From: Areca catechu
Lineage: Eukaryota; Streptophyta; Magnoliopsida; Arecales; Arecaceae
Direction of reading: 5' to 3'
Assembly: GCA_021397845.1 (NCBI GenBank)
Contig: CM038042.1
Location: 30,615,418 to 30,679,417 of the forward strand
Length of the DNA stretch: 64,000 nt
The notes beneath the pieces were generated by a model. It was not told where the DNA came from, made no database searches, and saw nothing but the letters and a program-made list of their open reading frames with translations. Below, in pieces: positions 43,530 through 55,188 of the stretch (its first letter is position 1; each line of letters begins with the position of its first letter). A program made the translations under genes and the position numbers.

Positions 43530-45419
43530 TGATACATGCATAAAAATTAAATATTAAAGCATTAAGTTAAATATTAAATTACCCTTATTTGATTAAATTT
43601 TATATTTTTATGCAGAGTTTAAATGATTGAACCCCACCAACATGAAGATCACATTTTTGGGATCCAACGACATGAACGGCATGCGAATCGGACTTGAATT
43701 GATCTGGAAATTGAATTTTGAAGGATTATCCCATGGAATAGCACGAATTTAAAGCATACGGGATTTAATGGTTCGATGTGAACCAGCTCAACGGTTCACC
43801 ATAATTTCTTCGGTCCATAGCTGCCATTGCAACCAGTCCACAGGTTCAGTCCGTGGACCACAGGCCTCTCCAAGCTACGAACTTGCCGGAGACCCCTCTC
43901 TCGCTGCCAAGACGCCGGAGAACCTTCCTCACAGTCGAAAAAGCCACTTGCTGCTCCCTATTTGCTGCTGCTCTTCTCCATAACCGTTCATCTCCCTTGT
44001 TGCACCTGTTGCCGCTCCCATGGCCGTCCGAGATCCCCATCAAGCCACTATTCCCTCCATGATCGGACACAGCCGTGCACATCGCAGAGAGGAAGGATCA
44101 CCACCATTGTAGACATCTCCTTCTGCCTCCCCTGTTCAAAAACCAAGCACCAAGCTTGCTGCCATCATCTTCTTCCCTGCTATTTTCCCATCTCCTCCAC
44201 TACGCCGCCCCATTCTTCCAAGCCACCAGCAAGCCGTCTTCTTCATGCTGCTGCCATCTTCCACGGCTGAGCTTCGTTTTCCTCCACGGTTCGGTGTAGT
44301 CCACTTCTTGTCGGAAACTTGGATGTCCGAAGGATCTCAATCGCGGACTCGGGATAACACCAAACACAGTGGTGGAGTTGGTTACGGAAGTGGTGGCCAA
44401 GACCCAGATGCAACGGAGAGAAGAGTCCGAGCGGTTTCTCCCATGCAATTTTTTCTTATAAATACAAGGCCTTCGGAAGCCTGGAAGAAGGAATTCCGAG
44501 TTTGATTTTCTTTCCGAGAGGAGCACAAGAGAGAGCAGAGCCGAAGGAGTTTTTATTTTTAGCCTTATTTTGTTTCCCTGTTCTAGATTTTCTTTTATAG
44601 TTCATCAATAAAGATTTATTTTTTTTATTTCCTGTTATTTTATAATCTCTACTAGGATAGTTTAAATTATGCAATTTAATTTCCTGCATATTAGTATAGA
44701 TTTATTTTATGCAATTTATAATATGCAATTTACATTCTCGCAATTAGAGTAGTTCCTATTTTTACATTTACATTCTACAATTTTGATTTTTTTGCGAGTA
44801 GTATAGGTAATTTTAGATTATTTTATTTTAATTTTTAAAGTTTTATTTTAATCATGTCTGGCTAAGCAAACCCTCTGGGGTTGGCGATAAAGCTAGACCA
44901 AGATTAGAAGCCTTTTCTTGGATCTTTTCTAGAACTCTAATTTTTAAGAGTTTTTCTTTTTTTCTGAACTTCTTGCCTAGAGACTTGATGAGTTATGGTT
45001 GGGTTTTAATCCCTTCATAATTCATGCTTGATTCAGTGCAAGAAGGAGAAAGACAGGGGACTCAATATTTATTTATTTTTCATTACTTTCTCTCTTTCCT
45101 TGTAAAACCTTGATGAGTTATTATTGAGTTTAATCTTTTCATAATCCATACTTGGTTAATAAAGAAAGAAGTTGGAACGATTTATTAAAGAGATCCTTAG
45201 AATAGTTTTCTAAATTGTTGGTCTAGTGGTTTCAAAATCCCTAGATCTTTAAATTATATCTTTCCTCTCATTTAATTAATTTTGTTCATTTTTGTTAGCT
45301 TCTTTAAGCGAGGGTTTGAAAACGATTAAGACCCATTTCCCCGTGGGATCGACCCGTACTTGTCAGACGTGCTACTCTGCACACTGTGCACTTGCGGTTT
45401 AATTAGAAAATCTACATTA
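43530..45419 (+). mobile_element. Athila-D LTR 1 (5' LTR)
   Basis: 1890 bp, TGATACATGCATAAAAATTA...GAAAATCTACATTA. TATA box at 44457-44464 (TATAAATA, then caaggc) and AATAAA near 44608. It contains several short plus- and minus-strand open frames that recur, shifted, in LTR 2 and LTR 3; I read them as non-coding U3. Confidence 0.9.
44457..44464 (+). promoter_or_regulatory. TATA box of Athila-D LTR 1
   Basis: TATAAATA in the context ttcttataaatacaaggcc, conserved at about 50852 and 53107 in the other two LTRs, with AATAAA about 150 bp downstream in each. Confidence 0.7.
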
Positions 45420-45424
45420 AGTTT

Positions 45425-45442
45425 TGGCATCGTTGCCGGGGA
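45425..45442 (+). other. Athila-D primer-binding site (tRNA-Asp)
   Basis: TGGCATCGTTGCCGGGGA, six bases after the LTR end. It matches the complement of the plant tRNA-Asp 3' end (TGGCGCCGTTGCCGGGGA) at 16 of 18 bases. Use of tRNA-Asp is usual for Athila-type elements. Confidence 0.85.
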
Positions 45443-46273
45443 AGTGGTTTGTTTTTAATTGTGTTTTAAATTATTGCTTTAATTTTAGTTTAATCTAGTT
45501 TATTTTTAAAGTTGGTGAGTGCTGGAAACCAGGTGAGTTTTAATTATTATTTTATTTCAGCATCTTAGTTTATCGCATCTTATCTTCTCTTAGTTTATCA
45601 AATCTTATCTTAGTTTAGCTTATTTAGTTTTTAATTTAAATTTATTTGGTTTCCCTTTCATTGTGCATAGCATATTTAAATTATTTTAAGGGCACAAACC
45701 CTTAATAAGATAAGGTGGGGATTTCATCACCCTTCCTTAGTCCAAAAATCAGACTTCTTCATATACATTAACCCAAGCCTCTAAATAAAATTAATTAGAC
45801 GTTGACCCTAGGGACATCCGAGCTCAATAGGACAAGGAGACCTAAGAGTTTTACCAAGCTAGATTCAATCATTAAATGGGTGTCTATGAAAGTGGTTTAG
45901 GGATTAAGTCCCGAAGGAAAGTGCTCTGGTTCCGCTTACCTGGCCAATTTTTAATTGGTATCTAAGGCAAGCAACAAGGGGACCTTCGCTGACCTTACAC
46001 TTACCTGACCAATTTGGTATATTGGTTGAACTTGGAGTGCCTGAAGGTTAACTTGGAACAGTTAAGAACTGTCTAGATTTAGCTTACCTTAGGATAGATT
46101 TAATTTGTGTAAAACTTGTTTGAAAAAAAAAATAAAAAATAAAAAATTTATAAAGCCAAAAATCTGAAAAAATTGAGGACATTGAGAATATTATAATTCT
46201 CCAACTCCTGTTTGGAGAAGATTATCAGGTCGACTAATTAGAGCTGATCCAATTCCTGTTTCAGATCCAACAA

Positions 46274-47700
46274 TGGATATTGTGAATCAACCCCAAACCC
46301 TTAAGGATTTATGTTATCCAGTTGGTTCCGTCCAACCATCCTGTATAATGATGCCACAACCCACTGCAAACAACTTTGAAATTAAACCTTAGATCATTAA
46401 TATGCTTCCGAAATTTACTAGAATAGAGGATGTATATATATTCATTAGGGAATTTGAAGAGGTTTGTGCAACAATGAGATTGCAACAGTTGACTGAGGAT
46501 GAAATCAAGCTGAGACTAATCAACTTTGCCCTTAAGGATAATGCAAAGAAATGGCTTTATAGTCTCCTGAATCAATCTATCACGACCTGGGAGGGATTTG
46601 TTAGAACGTTCCTTAAGAAATACATTCCTCATCATAAGACAGCTAAGATCAGAAATGAAATAAACCAATTTTATCAATTAGCTGGTGAGTCATTCTGGAA
46701 ATATTTTGACCGTTTTAAGAATCTCTTGACCCAATGTCCGCACCATGGAATAGAAATTGGAGATTATGCCAAATCATTTATGAGGGTTTAGATTCTAATT
46801 CGAGAACAATGCTAGAGTCAATGTGTCAGGGACAATTCATGTATAAAAAACCTAATGAAGCCTGGCAATTCTTAGAAAACCTAGCTGAGAAAAGTTTACA
46901 ATGGGAAACAACTAGGGACCAGAAAGATCCACACCATCGAGAGGTGGAATCCATCAAGTTCAGACTACCCTAGCTGCTGAAGCCAAAATTGCAACACTGA
47001 CACATAGGTTAGAGGCCTTAGAACTTCAGAGACTAGCCAGTATCAATCAAGTGTCAGCAACTATGTGCAATGGGTGTAATGCATCTGACCATGTCCTTGA
47101 AGAATGTCCCTTCTTGATGAACCAAATAGATAATGGATGTGCACAGGTGAATGCCACATACCAGAGACCAATGAACAATCCCTATGCACCTAAATAATCC
47201 CTATGCACCTACCTATAAACCAGGATGGAGGAATCATCCAATTTTTCATGGTCACAGAACCAAATGTAGGCGGTCTATGTTTCAATCAGCCCAACCCAAG
47301 GCCTAATCCTGTGATGAACAACCTAGCACCACCAGGCTTCAATATTAATGAAAAGAAGCTTAGCATTTTAGAAAAAAGCCTGGAAGCCTTAGCCAAATCT
47401 AATGTTGACACCAGTGCTACAATGAATAATTTTATGCAAACCACGAGCCAAGCCATAGCCCAATTGGAAATGCAAGTGGGTCAACTAGCATCTACCATTG
47501 CTGAAAGAGAACGAGATAGGCTACCTAGCCAACCTGAGCAAAACCAAAGAAACCAAACTGGTCCACGATCCCAAAGGAATCTAGTCGATCTTGTGAATGC
47601 TTTTCATTCATTAAGATCAGGGAAACAAGTGGATAATCAGGTAAGAGTGTCTGACATTAGAGAAGATTCAATTACTGAGTCTACAAGAGCCACCCAATGA
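46274..47700 (+). pseudogene. Athila-D gag
   Basis: Capsid frame from about 46274, interrupted by TAG at 46390 where a Gln codon is expected. It continues MLPKFTRIEDVYIFIREFEE, LRLINFALKDNAKKWLYSLL, TTWEGFVRTFLKKYIPHHKT and FWKYFDRFKNLLTQCPHHGI (46402-46790), then a frameshift. The next frame (to 46973) has GLDSNSRTMLESMCQGQFMY. A true CCHC zinc knuckle, CNGCNASDHVLEEC, lies at 47065-47106. A 16-bp direct repeat (aatccctatgcaccta) near 47178-47210 causes another shift. The last frame, 47203-47700, is a Gln-rich tail with IAQLEMQVGQLASTIAERER. Typical Athila gag, not functional. Confidence 0.85.
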
Positions 47701-47939
47701 ACAACCTACATTACAAACTCAAGCTCCTGAAACTGATAGTGCACTGAATCAGGTACCCATAATTCTTAAGCTCCTTTTCCAAATCGATTAAGTCTAACAA
47801 CAATCGGAACATTTAGATAGAATGTTGGAGATGTTTAAACAAGTTCAAGTTAATATCCCTCTTCTAGACATGATCTAGCAGGTTCCGACTTATGCCAAAT
47901 TCTTAAAAGACCTTTGTACCAAGAAAAAATCATAAATGT

Positions 47940-48540
47940 ACCGAAAAGAGCTTTCTTAGCAACAGTGTGAGTTCCTACCTATTGAGTCACATGCCTATAA
48001 AATATAAGGATCCAGTTCTCCAACAATTTCTTGTATCATAGGAAAACCCATATCGAGAAGGCTTTACTTGATTTAGGAGCTAGTGTGAACATTTTGCCTA
48101 TTCAGTGTATGAGCAATTGGGATTAGGAAACTTCAACCAACAGGGATTACATTACAATTAGCAGATCGATCTCTCAGAATCCCTAAGGAATGGCAGAGAT
48201 GTTTTGATTAAGGTTGGAAATTTCATTTTTCCGGTTGATTTTATCATTTTGGAGACTGAACCGGTGTTGAATTCTAAAGGTCATTTTCCTGTTATTTAGG
48301 AAGACCATTCTTAGCTACTGCCATGCTGAAATCAATTGTCGAAATGGACTTATGAAACTGTCTTTGGGAATATGACTATTGATCTGAATATATTTAATTT
48401 GGAACAGGAATCTACTAGGCATGCTAATGTTAGTGTAATTCAAGATGAAATTTATGAACCTATAGACATTAGCGAAGAAGAAATCGATCTTGACTTTAGT
48501 ATCTGGCCACCCCATGAGATGAGATTTAAAGAAAATATTT
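47940..48540 (+). pseudogene. Athila-D protease remnant and downstream fragment
   Basis: Near 48059-48100 a frame reads KALLDLGASVNILP, the Athila-type protease active region (D-L-G in place of D-S/T-G). VYEQLGLGNF, then VGNFIFPVDFIILETEPVLN follow in other frames. 48336-48542 is open and reads YETVFGNMTIDLNIFNLEQE and an acidic tail, which in Athila lies between protease and RT. The expected RT never starts; 3' non-coding sequence follows within about 200 bp. Confidence 0.75.
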
Positions 48541-48542
48541 GA

Positions 48543-49905
48543 AGATAATAAAAATGGCTAGAGGTGGGAGCCTCCTACTGAATTATTGGAAATGGATAAC
48601 CATCAACCAAGCCATCTCCGGGTACCTACTATAACAAAGATATCATATGGGACATTACTGATTGACTTCATTCAATCATCCATCATGGCTAGGTATATCT
48701 GATAATTTAGTAGATGTATAACCGACATAATCTAAAAGATCCACTTAGTCTAGTTGAAGACTTTAAACTTAGCGCTTCTAGGAGGCAGCCCACCTTCTTT
48801 CTTTCTATCTAATGATTTTTTTTTATTGTTAGGTTTAGCAGAGTTTGACTTGAATAAAGCTTATTGGTAGTTGGGAGGAGATCTCAAGGAAATTCTTCAG
48901 GTGTCTTCGTTTCCTTTTATACTATATCATACATACATCTAGAATCATTTTTATTTATGGGGGATAATAAGCTGAATGAATAAATATTTGGAGCTACCTT
49001 CACCTTATATCTTATATTTGTTGAACTTGGACTTAGGGTGAATCACACACTTTGAATAGCAGTTGATTGAACATTTAGATAATTCTTGAAATATTGAGGG
49101 ATTAAATATTAATAGACTGAAGTAAAAATGGTAAGTAAGAATGAAATCAAATTTCTGGATAATTCTAATCCTCTATTTGCAAAGAAAAACAATTTACTTC
49201 TTAGGCATGTGTGGGTATTGTTAAATGCAAAACTTCCCTTATTATCTATAAAAGAAAAAAAAAGAGAGAAAGTTAATAAAAGCAAGTTCTGAACATTGTT
49301 TCACCGAGTAACCGGGCCTCTTCGCCTAAGTAAGCGGTTGAGTCTCGCATCAAAAGGTGGAGATGTGAAGAAACCTTGCCTTATAGCCAGTTTGATCTGT
49401 AGGCTTTCTGACTCAAGCCAATAAGCCCGAGGGGTGTTCTATACCTAGTGCCCTAAGGTCAACTGATTTGGGAGACATTGGTCAAAAACTTGTTACAAGG
49501 TCAGATAGAAAGCTTAAGAGATTAAGACATTGCACGGTCTGTAATTAAAAAAAAACGAGAGAAAGTGTAATAATAAGAGGAACATCCTTGCACTAATAAC
49601 ACAACTAAGCCTCGATCTCAAGGAAGAAAATGATTGGAATGAAATAACAATAGAAGTGGTCAGAATTATTTAGAGAAATGAGGAGTTTGCACTTAACCAA
49701 ATTACTTGAAGCTATTAATATCCGAATGATTCATTTCATTTGCTATCTAATGGGAAATCTTCTAGTTATAAAAAGGATGTGAAAGTAACTTTTAAGTCTG
49801 AATAAACTTGTATATGGTATTAAGAGTTTTTGGTAGGCTCCTTAATTACTTCTATAAAAATTCATGAATTATCTTTTATCCTTACTCGAGGACGAGTAAG
49901 ATTCA
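48543..49905. other. Athila-D 3' non-coding region
   Basis: No domain seen. Near 48765-48800 the sequence aaacttagcgcttctaggag, then gcagcccacc, resembles the conserved stretch that follows integrase in Athila-type elements. The whole RT-RNase H-integrase block is therefore deleted. The rest is AT-rich with weak open frames. Confidence 0.6.
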
Positions 49906-49917
49906 AGTTGGGAGGAG
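49904..49917 (+). other. Athila-D polypurine tract
   Basis: CAAGTTGGGAGGAG directly before TGATACATGC of LTR 2. The same bases precede LTR 3 at 52143-52156. Confidence 0.75.
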
Positions 49918-51810
49918 TGATACATGCATAAAAATTAAATATTAAAGCATTAAGTTAAAAATTAAATTTCCCTTATTTGATTAAATTTTATAATTTTATG
50001 CAGATTTTTAAATGATTGAATCCCACCAACATGAAGAGCACAATTTTTGGGATCCAACGGCAAGAACGGCATGCGAATCAGACTTGAATGAGCTAGGAAT
50101 TGAATTTGAAGGATTAACCCATGGAATAGCACGAATTTTAAAGCACATGGGATTTAATGGTTCAACGTGAACCAGCTCAACGGTTCATCACAATTTCTTC
50201 GTCCATAGCTGCCATTACAACTGGTCCACGGGTTCAGTCCGTGGACCACAGGACTCTCCAAGCTACGAACTCGACGGAGAACTCGCCGGAGACCCCTCTC
50301 TCACTGCCAAGATGCCGGAGAACCTTCCTCACGGCTGGAAAAGCCTCTGCTGCTCCCTATTTGCTGCTGCTCTTCTCCCATGACTTTCATCTCCTTGTTG
50401 CACCTGCTGCCACTCCCATGGCCATCCGAGATCCCCATCAAGCCACTTTTCCCTCCATGATCGAACACCGCAGTGCACACCGCAGAGAGGAAGGATCACC
50501 ACCGTTGTGGACATCTCCTTCCACCTCCCCCGTTCAAAAACCGAGCACCAAGCTTGCTGCCATCATCTTTTCCCTGCTATTTTTCCATCTCCTCCACTAC
50601 GCCGCCCCATTCTTCCAAGCCACCAGAAGCCGTCTTCTTCATGCTGTTACCATCTTCCATGGCTGAGCTTCGTCTTCCTCCATGGTTCGGTGCAGTCCAC
50701 TTCTTGTCGGGAACTTGGATGTCTGAAGGATCTCAATCGCGGACTCGGGATAACACCAAACACAATGGTGGAGTTGGTTACGGAAGTGGTGGCCAAGACC
50801 CAGACGCAACGGAGAGAAGAATCCGAGCGGTTTCTCCCATGCAATTTTTCTTATAAATACAAGGCCTTCAGAAGCCTTGAAGAAGGAATTTCCAAGTTTG
50901 ATTTTCTTTTTCGAGAGGAGCAGAAGAGAGAGCAGAGCCGAAGGAGTTTTTATTTTTCACCTTATTTTTGTTTCCCTGTTCTAGATTTTCTTTTATAGTT
51001 AATCAATAAAGATTTATTTTTATTTTATTTCCTATTATTTTTAATCTCTGCTAGGATACTTAAGTTATGCAATTTAATTTCCTGCATATTAGTATAGATT
51101 TATTTTATGCAATTTATAATATGCAATTTACATTCTCGCAATTAGAGTAGTTCCTATTTTTACATTTACATTTTGCAATTTTGATTTTTTGCGAGTAGTA
51201 TAGGTAATTTTATATTATTTTTTTTAATTTTTAAAGTTTTATTTTAATCATGTCTGGCTAAGCAAACCCTCTAGGGTTGGTGATGAAGCTAGACCAAGAT
51301 TAGAAGCCTTTCTTGATCTTTTCTAGAGCTCTAATTTTTAAGAGTTTTCTTCTTTTTCTGAACTTCTTGCCTAGAGACTTGATGAGCTATGGTTGGGTTT
51401 CAATCCTTCATAGTTCATGCTTGATTCGGTGCAAGAAGGATGAAAGACAGGAGACTCATATTTATTATTTTTCATTACTTTCTCTCTTTCCTTGTAAAAC
51501 CTTGATGGGTTATTGTTGAGTTTAATCTTTTCATAATCCATACTTTGTAATAAAAAAAGAAGTTTGAACGATTTATTAAAGAGATCCTTAGAATAGTTTT
51601 CTAAATCGTTGGACTAGTGGATTCAAAAGCCCTAGATCTTTAAATTATATCTTTCCTTTCATTTAATTAATTTTGTTCATTTTTGTCAGCTTCTTTAAGC
51701 GAGGGTTGAAAAACGATTAAGACCCATTTCCCTATGAGATCGACCCGTACTCGTCGGATGTGCTACTTTGCACACCGCACGCTTGCAGTTTAATTAGAAA
51801 ATCTACATCA
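49918..51810 (+). mobile_element. Athila-D LTR 2
   Basis: 1893 bp ending GAAAATCTACATCA, followed by CTAGG. It shares small variants with LTR 3 that LTR 1 lacks (for example ttaaagcacatggg, where LTR 1 has ttaaagcatacggg). LTR 2 and LTR 3 are therefore each other's closest relatives. Confidence 0.9.
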
Positions 51811-52156
51811 CTAGGCCAGGGGAAAGGTACCATTAGCCATCGTCGGTGGAGTAGCGTTTCACGGTAAAGAGCCCTGAACAGTGAAAAGCAAGCACAAACC
51901 CATGAAAATGACAGAAGACAATGAAGGCGAAGATGATTAGATGGCATTGGGAGCCAACTGGGCCGGGACCAGGCAAAAATGGCTGAGAAAAGAAAGGATG
52001 AATGGATGAAGGGAAAAACGAAATCTAGTAAAAATTCTAATAAACTTGTATATGGTATTAAGAGTTTTTGGTAGGCTCCTTAATTACTTCTAATAAAAAT
52101 TCATGAATTATCTTTTATCCTTACTCGAGGACGAGTAAGATTCAAGTTGGGAGGAG

Positions 52157-54069
52157 TGATACATGCATAAAATTAAATATTAAAGCATTAAGTTAAATAT
52201 TAAATTGCCCTTATTTGATTAAATTTTATATTTTTATGCAGATTTTTAAATGATTGAATCCCACCAACATGAAGAGCACAATTTTTGGGATCCAACGCAT
52301 GAACGGCATGCGAATCAGACTTGAATTGAGCTAGGAATTGAATTTTGAAGGATTAACCAAGGAATAGCACGAATTTTAAAGCACATGGGATTTAATGGTT
52401 CAACGTGAACCAGCTCAACGGTTCATCACAATTTCTTCGGTCCATAGCTGCCATTGCAACTGGTCCACGGGTTCAGTCCGTGGACCACAGGCCTCTCCAA
52501 GCTACGAAATTGACGGAGAACTCGCCGAAGAACTCGCCGGAGACCCTCTCTCGCTGCCAAGATGCCGGAGAACCTTCCTCACGGCTGGAAAAGCCTCTTG
52601 CTACTTCCTATTTGCTGCTGCTCTTCTCCCATGATCGTTCATCTCCCTTGTTGCACCTGCTGCCGCTCCCATGGCCATCCGAGATCCCCATCAAGCCATT
52701 ATCCCTCCATGATCGGACACCGCAGTGCACACCGTAGAGAGGAAGGATCACCACCATTGTGGACATCTCCTTCCGCCTCCCCCGTTCAAAAACCGAGCAC
52801 CAAGCTTGCTGCCATCATCTTCTTCCCTGCTATTTTCCCATCTCCTCCACTACGCCGCCCCATTCTTCCAAGCCACCAGCAAGCCGTCTTCTTCATGCTG
52901 CTGCCATCTTCCATGGCTGAGCTTCGTCTTCCTCCATGGTTCGGTGCAGTCCACTTCTTGTCGGGAACTTGGATGTCCGAAGGATCTCAATCGCGGACTC
53001 AGGATAACACCAAACACAATGGTGGAGTTGGTTACGGAAGTGGTGGCCAAGACCCAGACGCAACGGAGAGAAGAGTCCGAGTGGTTTCTCCCATGCAATT
53101 TTTTCTTATAAATACAAGGCCTTCGGAAGCCTTGAAGAAGGAATTTCCAAGTTTGATTTTTTTTTTCGAGAGGAGCAGAAGAGAGAGCAGAGCCGAAGGA
53201 GTTTTTATTTTTAGCCTTATTTTTGTTTCCCTATTCTAGATTTTCTTTTATAGTTAATCAATAAAGATTTATTTTTTTTATTTCCTGTTATTTTATAATC
53301 TCTGCTAGGATAGTTTAAATTATGCATTTAATTTCCTGCATATTAGTATAGATTTATTTTATGCAATTTATAATATGCAATTTACATTCTCGCAATTAGA
53401 GTAGTTCCAATTTTTACATTTACATTCTGCAATTTTGATTTTTTTGCGAGTAGTATAGGTAATTTTATATTATTTTTTTAATTTTTAAAGTTTTATTTTA
53501 ATCATGTCTGGCTAAGCAAACCCCTAGGGTTGGTGATGAAGCTAGACCAAGATAGAAGCCTTTCTTAGATCTTTTCTAGAGCTCTAATTTTTAAGAGTTT
53601 TTCTTCTCTTTTTCTGAACTTCTTGCCTAGAGACTTGATGAGCTATGGTTGGGTTTCAATCCCTTCATAGTTCATGCTTGATTCGGTGCAAGAATGATGA
53701 AAGACAGGAGACTCAATATTTATTTATTTTTCATTACTTTCTCTCTTTCCTTGTAAAACCTTGATGGGTTATTGTTGAGTTTAATCTTTTCATAATCCAT
53801 ACTTGGTTAATAAAAAAAGAAGTTTGAACGATTTATTAAAGAGATCCTTAGAATAGTTTTCTAAATCGTTGGACTAGTGGATTCAAAAGCCCTAGATCTT
53901 TAAATTATATCTTTCCTTTCATTTAATTAATTTTGTTCATTTTTGTCAGCTTTTTAAGCGAGGGTTTGAAAACCGATTAAGACCCATTTCCTATGAGATC
54001 GACCCGTACTCGTCGGATGTGCTACTTTGCACACCGCGCGCTTGCAGTTTAATTAGAAAATCTACATCA
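52157..54069 (+). mobile_element. Athila-D LTR 3 (duplicated copy)
   Basis: 1913 bp, same ends as LTR 2, followed by CTAGG at 54070-54074 and then by Tat-C sequence that runs on without a break. It is preceded by its own purine tract and a piece of interior, which shows segmental duplication rather than a separate insertion. Confidence 0.9.
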
Positions 54070-54681
54070 CTAGGCCAGGGGGAAAGGTACCATTAGCCAT
54101 CGTCGGTGGAGTAGCGTTTCACGATAAAGAGCCCTGAACAGTGAAAAGCAAGCAACAAACCCATGAAAATGACAGAAGACAATGAAGGCGAAGATGACTC
54201 GATGGCATTGGGAGCCAATTGGGCGGGACCAAGCAAAAATGGCTGAGAAAAGAAAGGATGAATGGATGAAGGGAAAAACGAAGATCCCCGGCAAAGAAGT
54301 CCTCGTAGAAAGCAACCCTCCCAGGGCTGCTTGAGGTTACTCGGTCCCTCAGTCTTGGGACCAAAGTTGGATTGAATCCAGGATCCCATACGTATCCCGG
54401 ATCCAAGAAAGATCATCTCCGGTCATCGTCGAGACATAACCGGAGGGAATGAAAGAAGAGATCTCTGCCACCGGAGGAGGAAGGGTAGAGATGGGATGTG
54501 TGGAAGCAATGGGAGGAGACCTAGGACCCCTAGGTAGGCCAATGGTCACTGTCCCTGGCCTCAGTTACCTCAGGACCTCGATTGGAATTTCCTCCCCCTC
54601 TGAGGAGGAAGGCGATGGAGTCCTCGGTCGGGAAGAACCGGCCTCATCCGGGTTGGAAGAGGAATGACGGCAACGAGCCAT
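54070..54681 (-). pseudogene. Tat-C antisense gene, N-terminal part
   Basis: Minus strand from ATG 54681: MARCRHSSSNPDEAGSSRPR, an acidic linker SSSEGEEIPIEV, a stop, then VSTMTGDDLSWIRDTYGILD. The PF04195-like domain follows: GRVAFYEDFFAGDLRFSLHP, LPMPSSHLRLHCLLSFSW, LFTVQGSLS in a shifted frame. The gene stops at the Athila-D insertion and resumes at 43529. A second copy of its last 212 bp lies at 51811-52022 because of the tandem duplication. Confidence 0.72.
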
Positions 54682-55171
54682 CAGGAAGGACGAGATGAAA
54701 AGAAACCGGTTCAGGATGACAAAGGATCAACAGATTGGAGGGAAGAAAAGATGCATCGCAGGCACTCACCAGAATGTTTGTACCAGAGGAATGGCGACCC
54801 TGGGGATGAAGAAGGATCGTTGCAACCACTGGAGAGGTGTGAGAATGCCAGAGACCTTGTTTCCAAAAAGTCTCCCTCCTTTTCAAACCTAATCAATAGC
54901 GGCCGTACATCTCTTTTTGACCCGAGCCATCAATGAGCGCCGCATGGAGATACGCCCGACAACGATGCTTCGATTCATTAAAAAATGCCTCGAATTCGGA
55001 ATGGCATATTAATGGCCCATCAGGCGCATGGACGTGGCGGCATTCGACAGGGCCTCAGGCGTGATGGACGTAGCATCGGTGATCATGGCAATCATGGTGC
55101 AGGATTTCTCTCTTTCCATGTCATCTCCGCATTAACTCCCCATGCCCCAACTGCGGCACTTCGATGGGATG
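54682..55171. other. upstream region of Tat-C antisense gene
   Basis: About 490 bp between the antisense ATG and the 3' LTR. It should contain the antisense promoter and leader. No known domain is seen; the short frames here do not match the other Tat copies at protein level. Confidence 0.4.
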
Positions 55172-55188
55172 TGGGGATGGAAGGCAAC
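55172..55188 (+). other. Tat-C polypurine tract
   Basis: TGGGGATGGAAGGCAAC directly before TGATATGG of the 3' LTR; purine-rich but less clean than in Tat-B. Confidence 0.55.

Larger units (their letters stand above)
43530..51810 (+). mobile_element. Athila-D, pol-deleted Athila-type retrotransposon
   Basis: 8.3-kb element inserted in the Tat-C antisense gene with 5-bp target duplication CTAGG. Two LTRs of about 1.89 kb enclose a tRNA-Asp primer site, a broken gag and a decayed protease. A short fragment of the region after protease follows, then 3' non-coding DNA. Reverse transcriptase, RNase H and integrase are absent, so it must have depended on an autonomous Athila. Its 3' LTR plus flank is duplicated downstream. 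Confidence 0.9.
49801..54282 (+). repeat. tandem duplication of Athila-D 3' end plus Tat-C flank
   Basis: Unit 1 (49801-52022) holds the last 117 bp of Athila-D interior, LTR 2, CTAGG and about 210 bp of Tat-C antisense gene. Unit 2 (52039-54282) repeats the same order with LTR 3. Between them lie 16 bp found in neither (52023-52038, atctagtaaaaattct). The copies differ by small substitutions and short indels. Confidence 0.88.

Noticed and set aside
43768..44526. Recurrent open frames in the Athila-D LTRs (also at 50157-50998 and 52395-53239)
   Set aside because: They recur because the LTRs are copies. Frames shift between copies and contain no recognisable domain, and the region is U3 upstream of the TATA box.
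49918..54069. A second, independent Athila insertion to explain LTR 3
   Set aside because: LTR 3 is preceded by Athila-D interior and followed by the same Tat-C flank as LTR 2, so segmental duplication is the simpler account.
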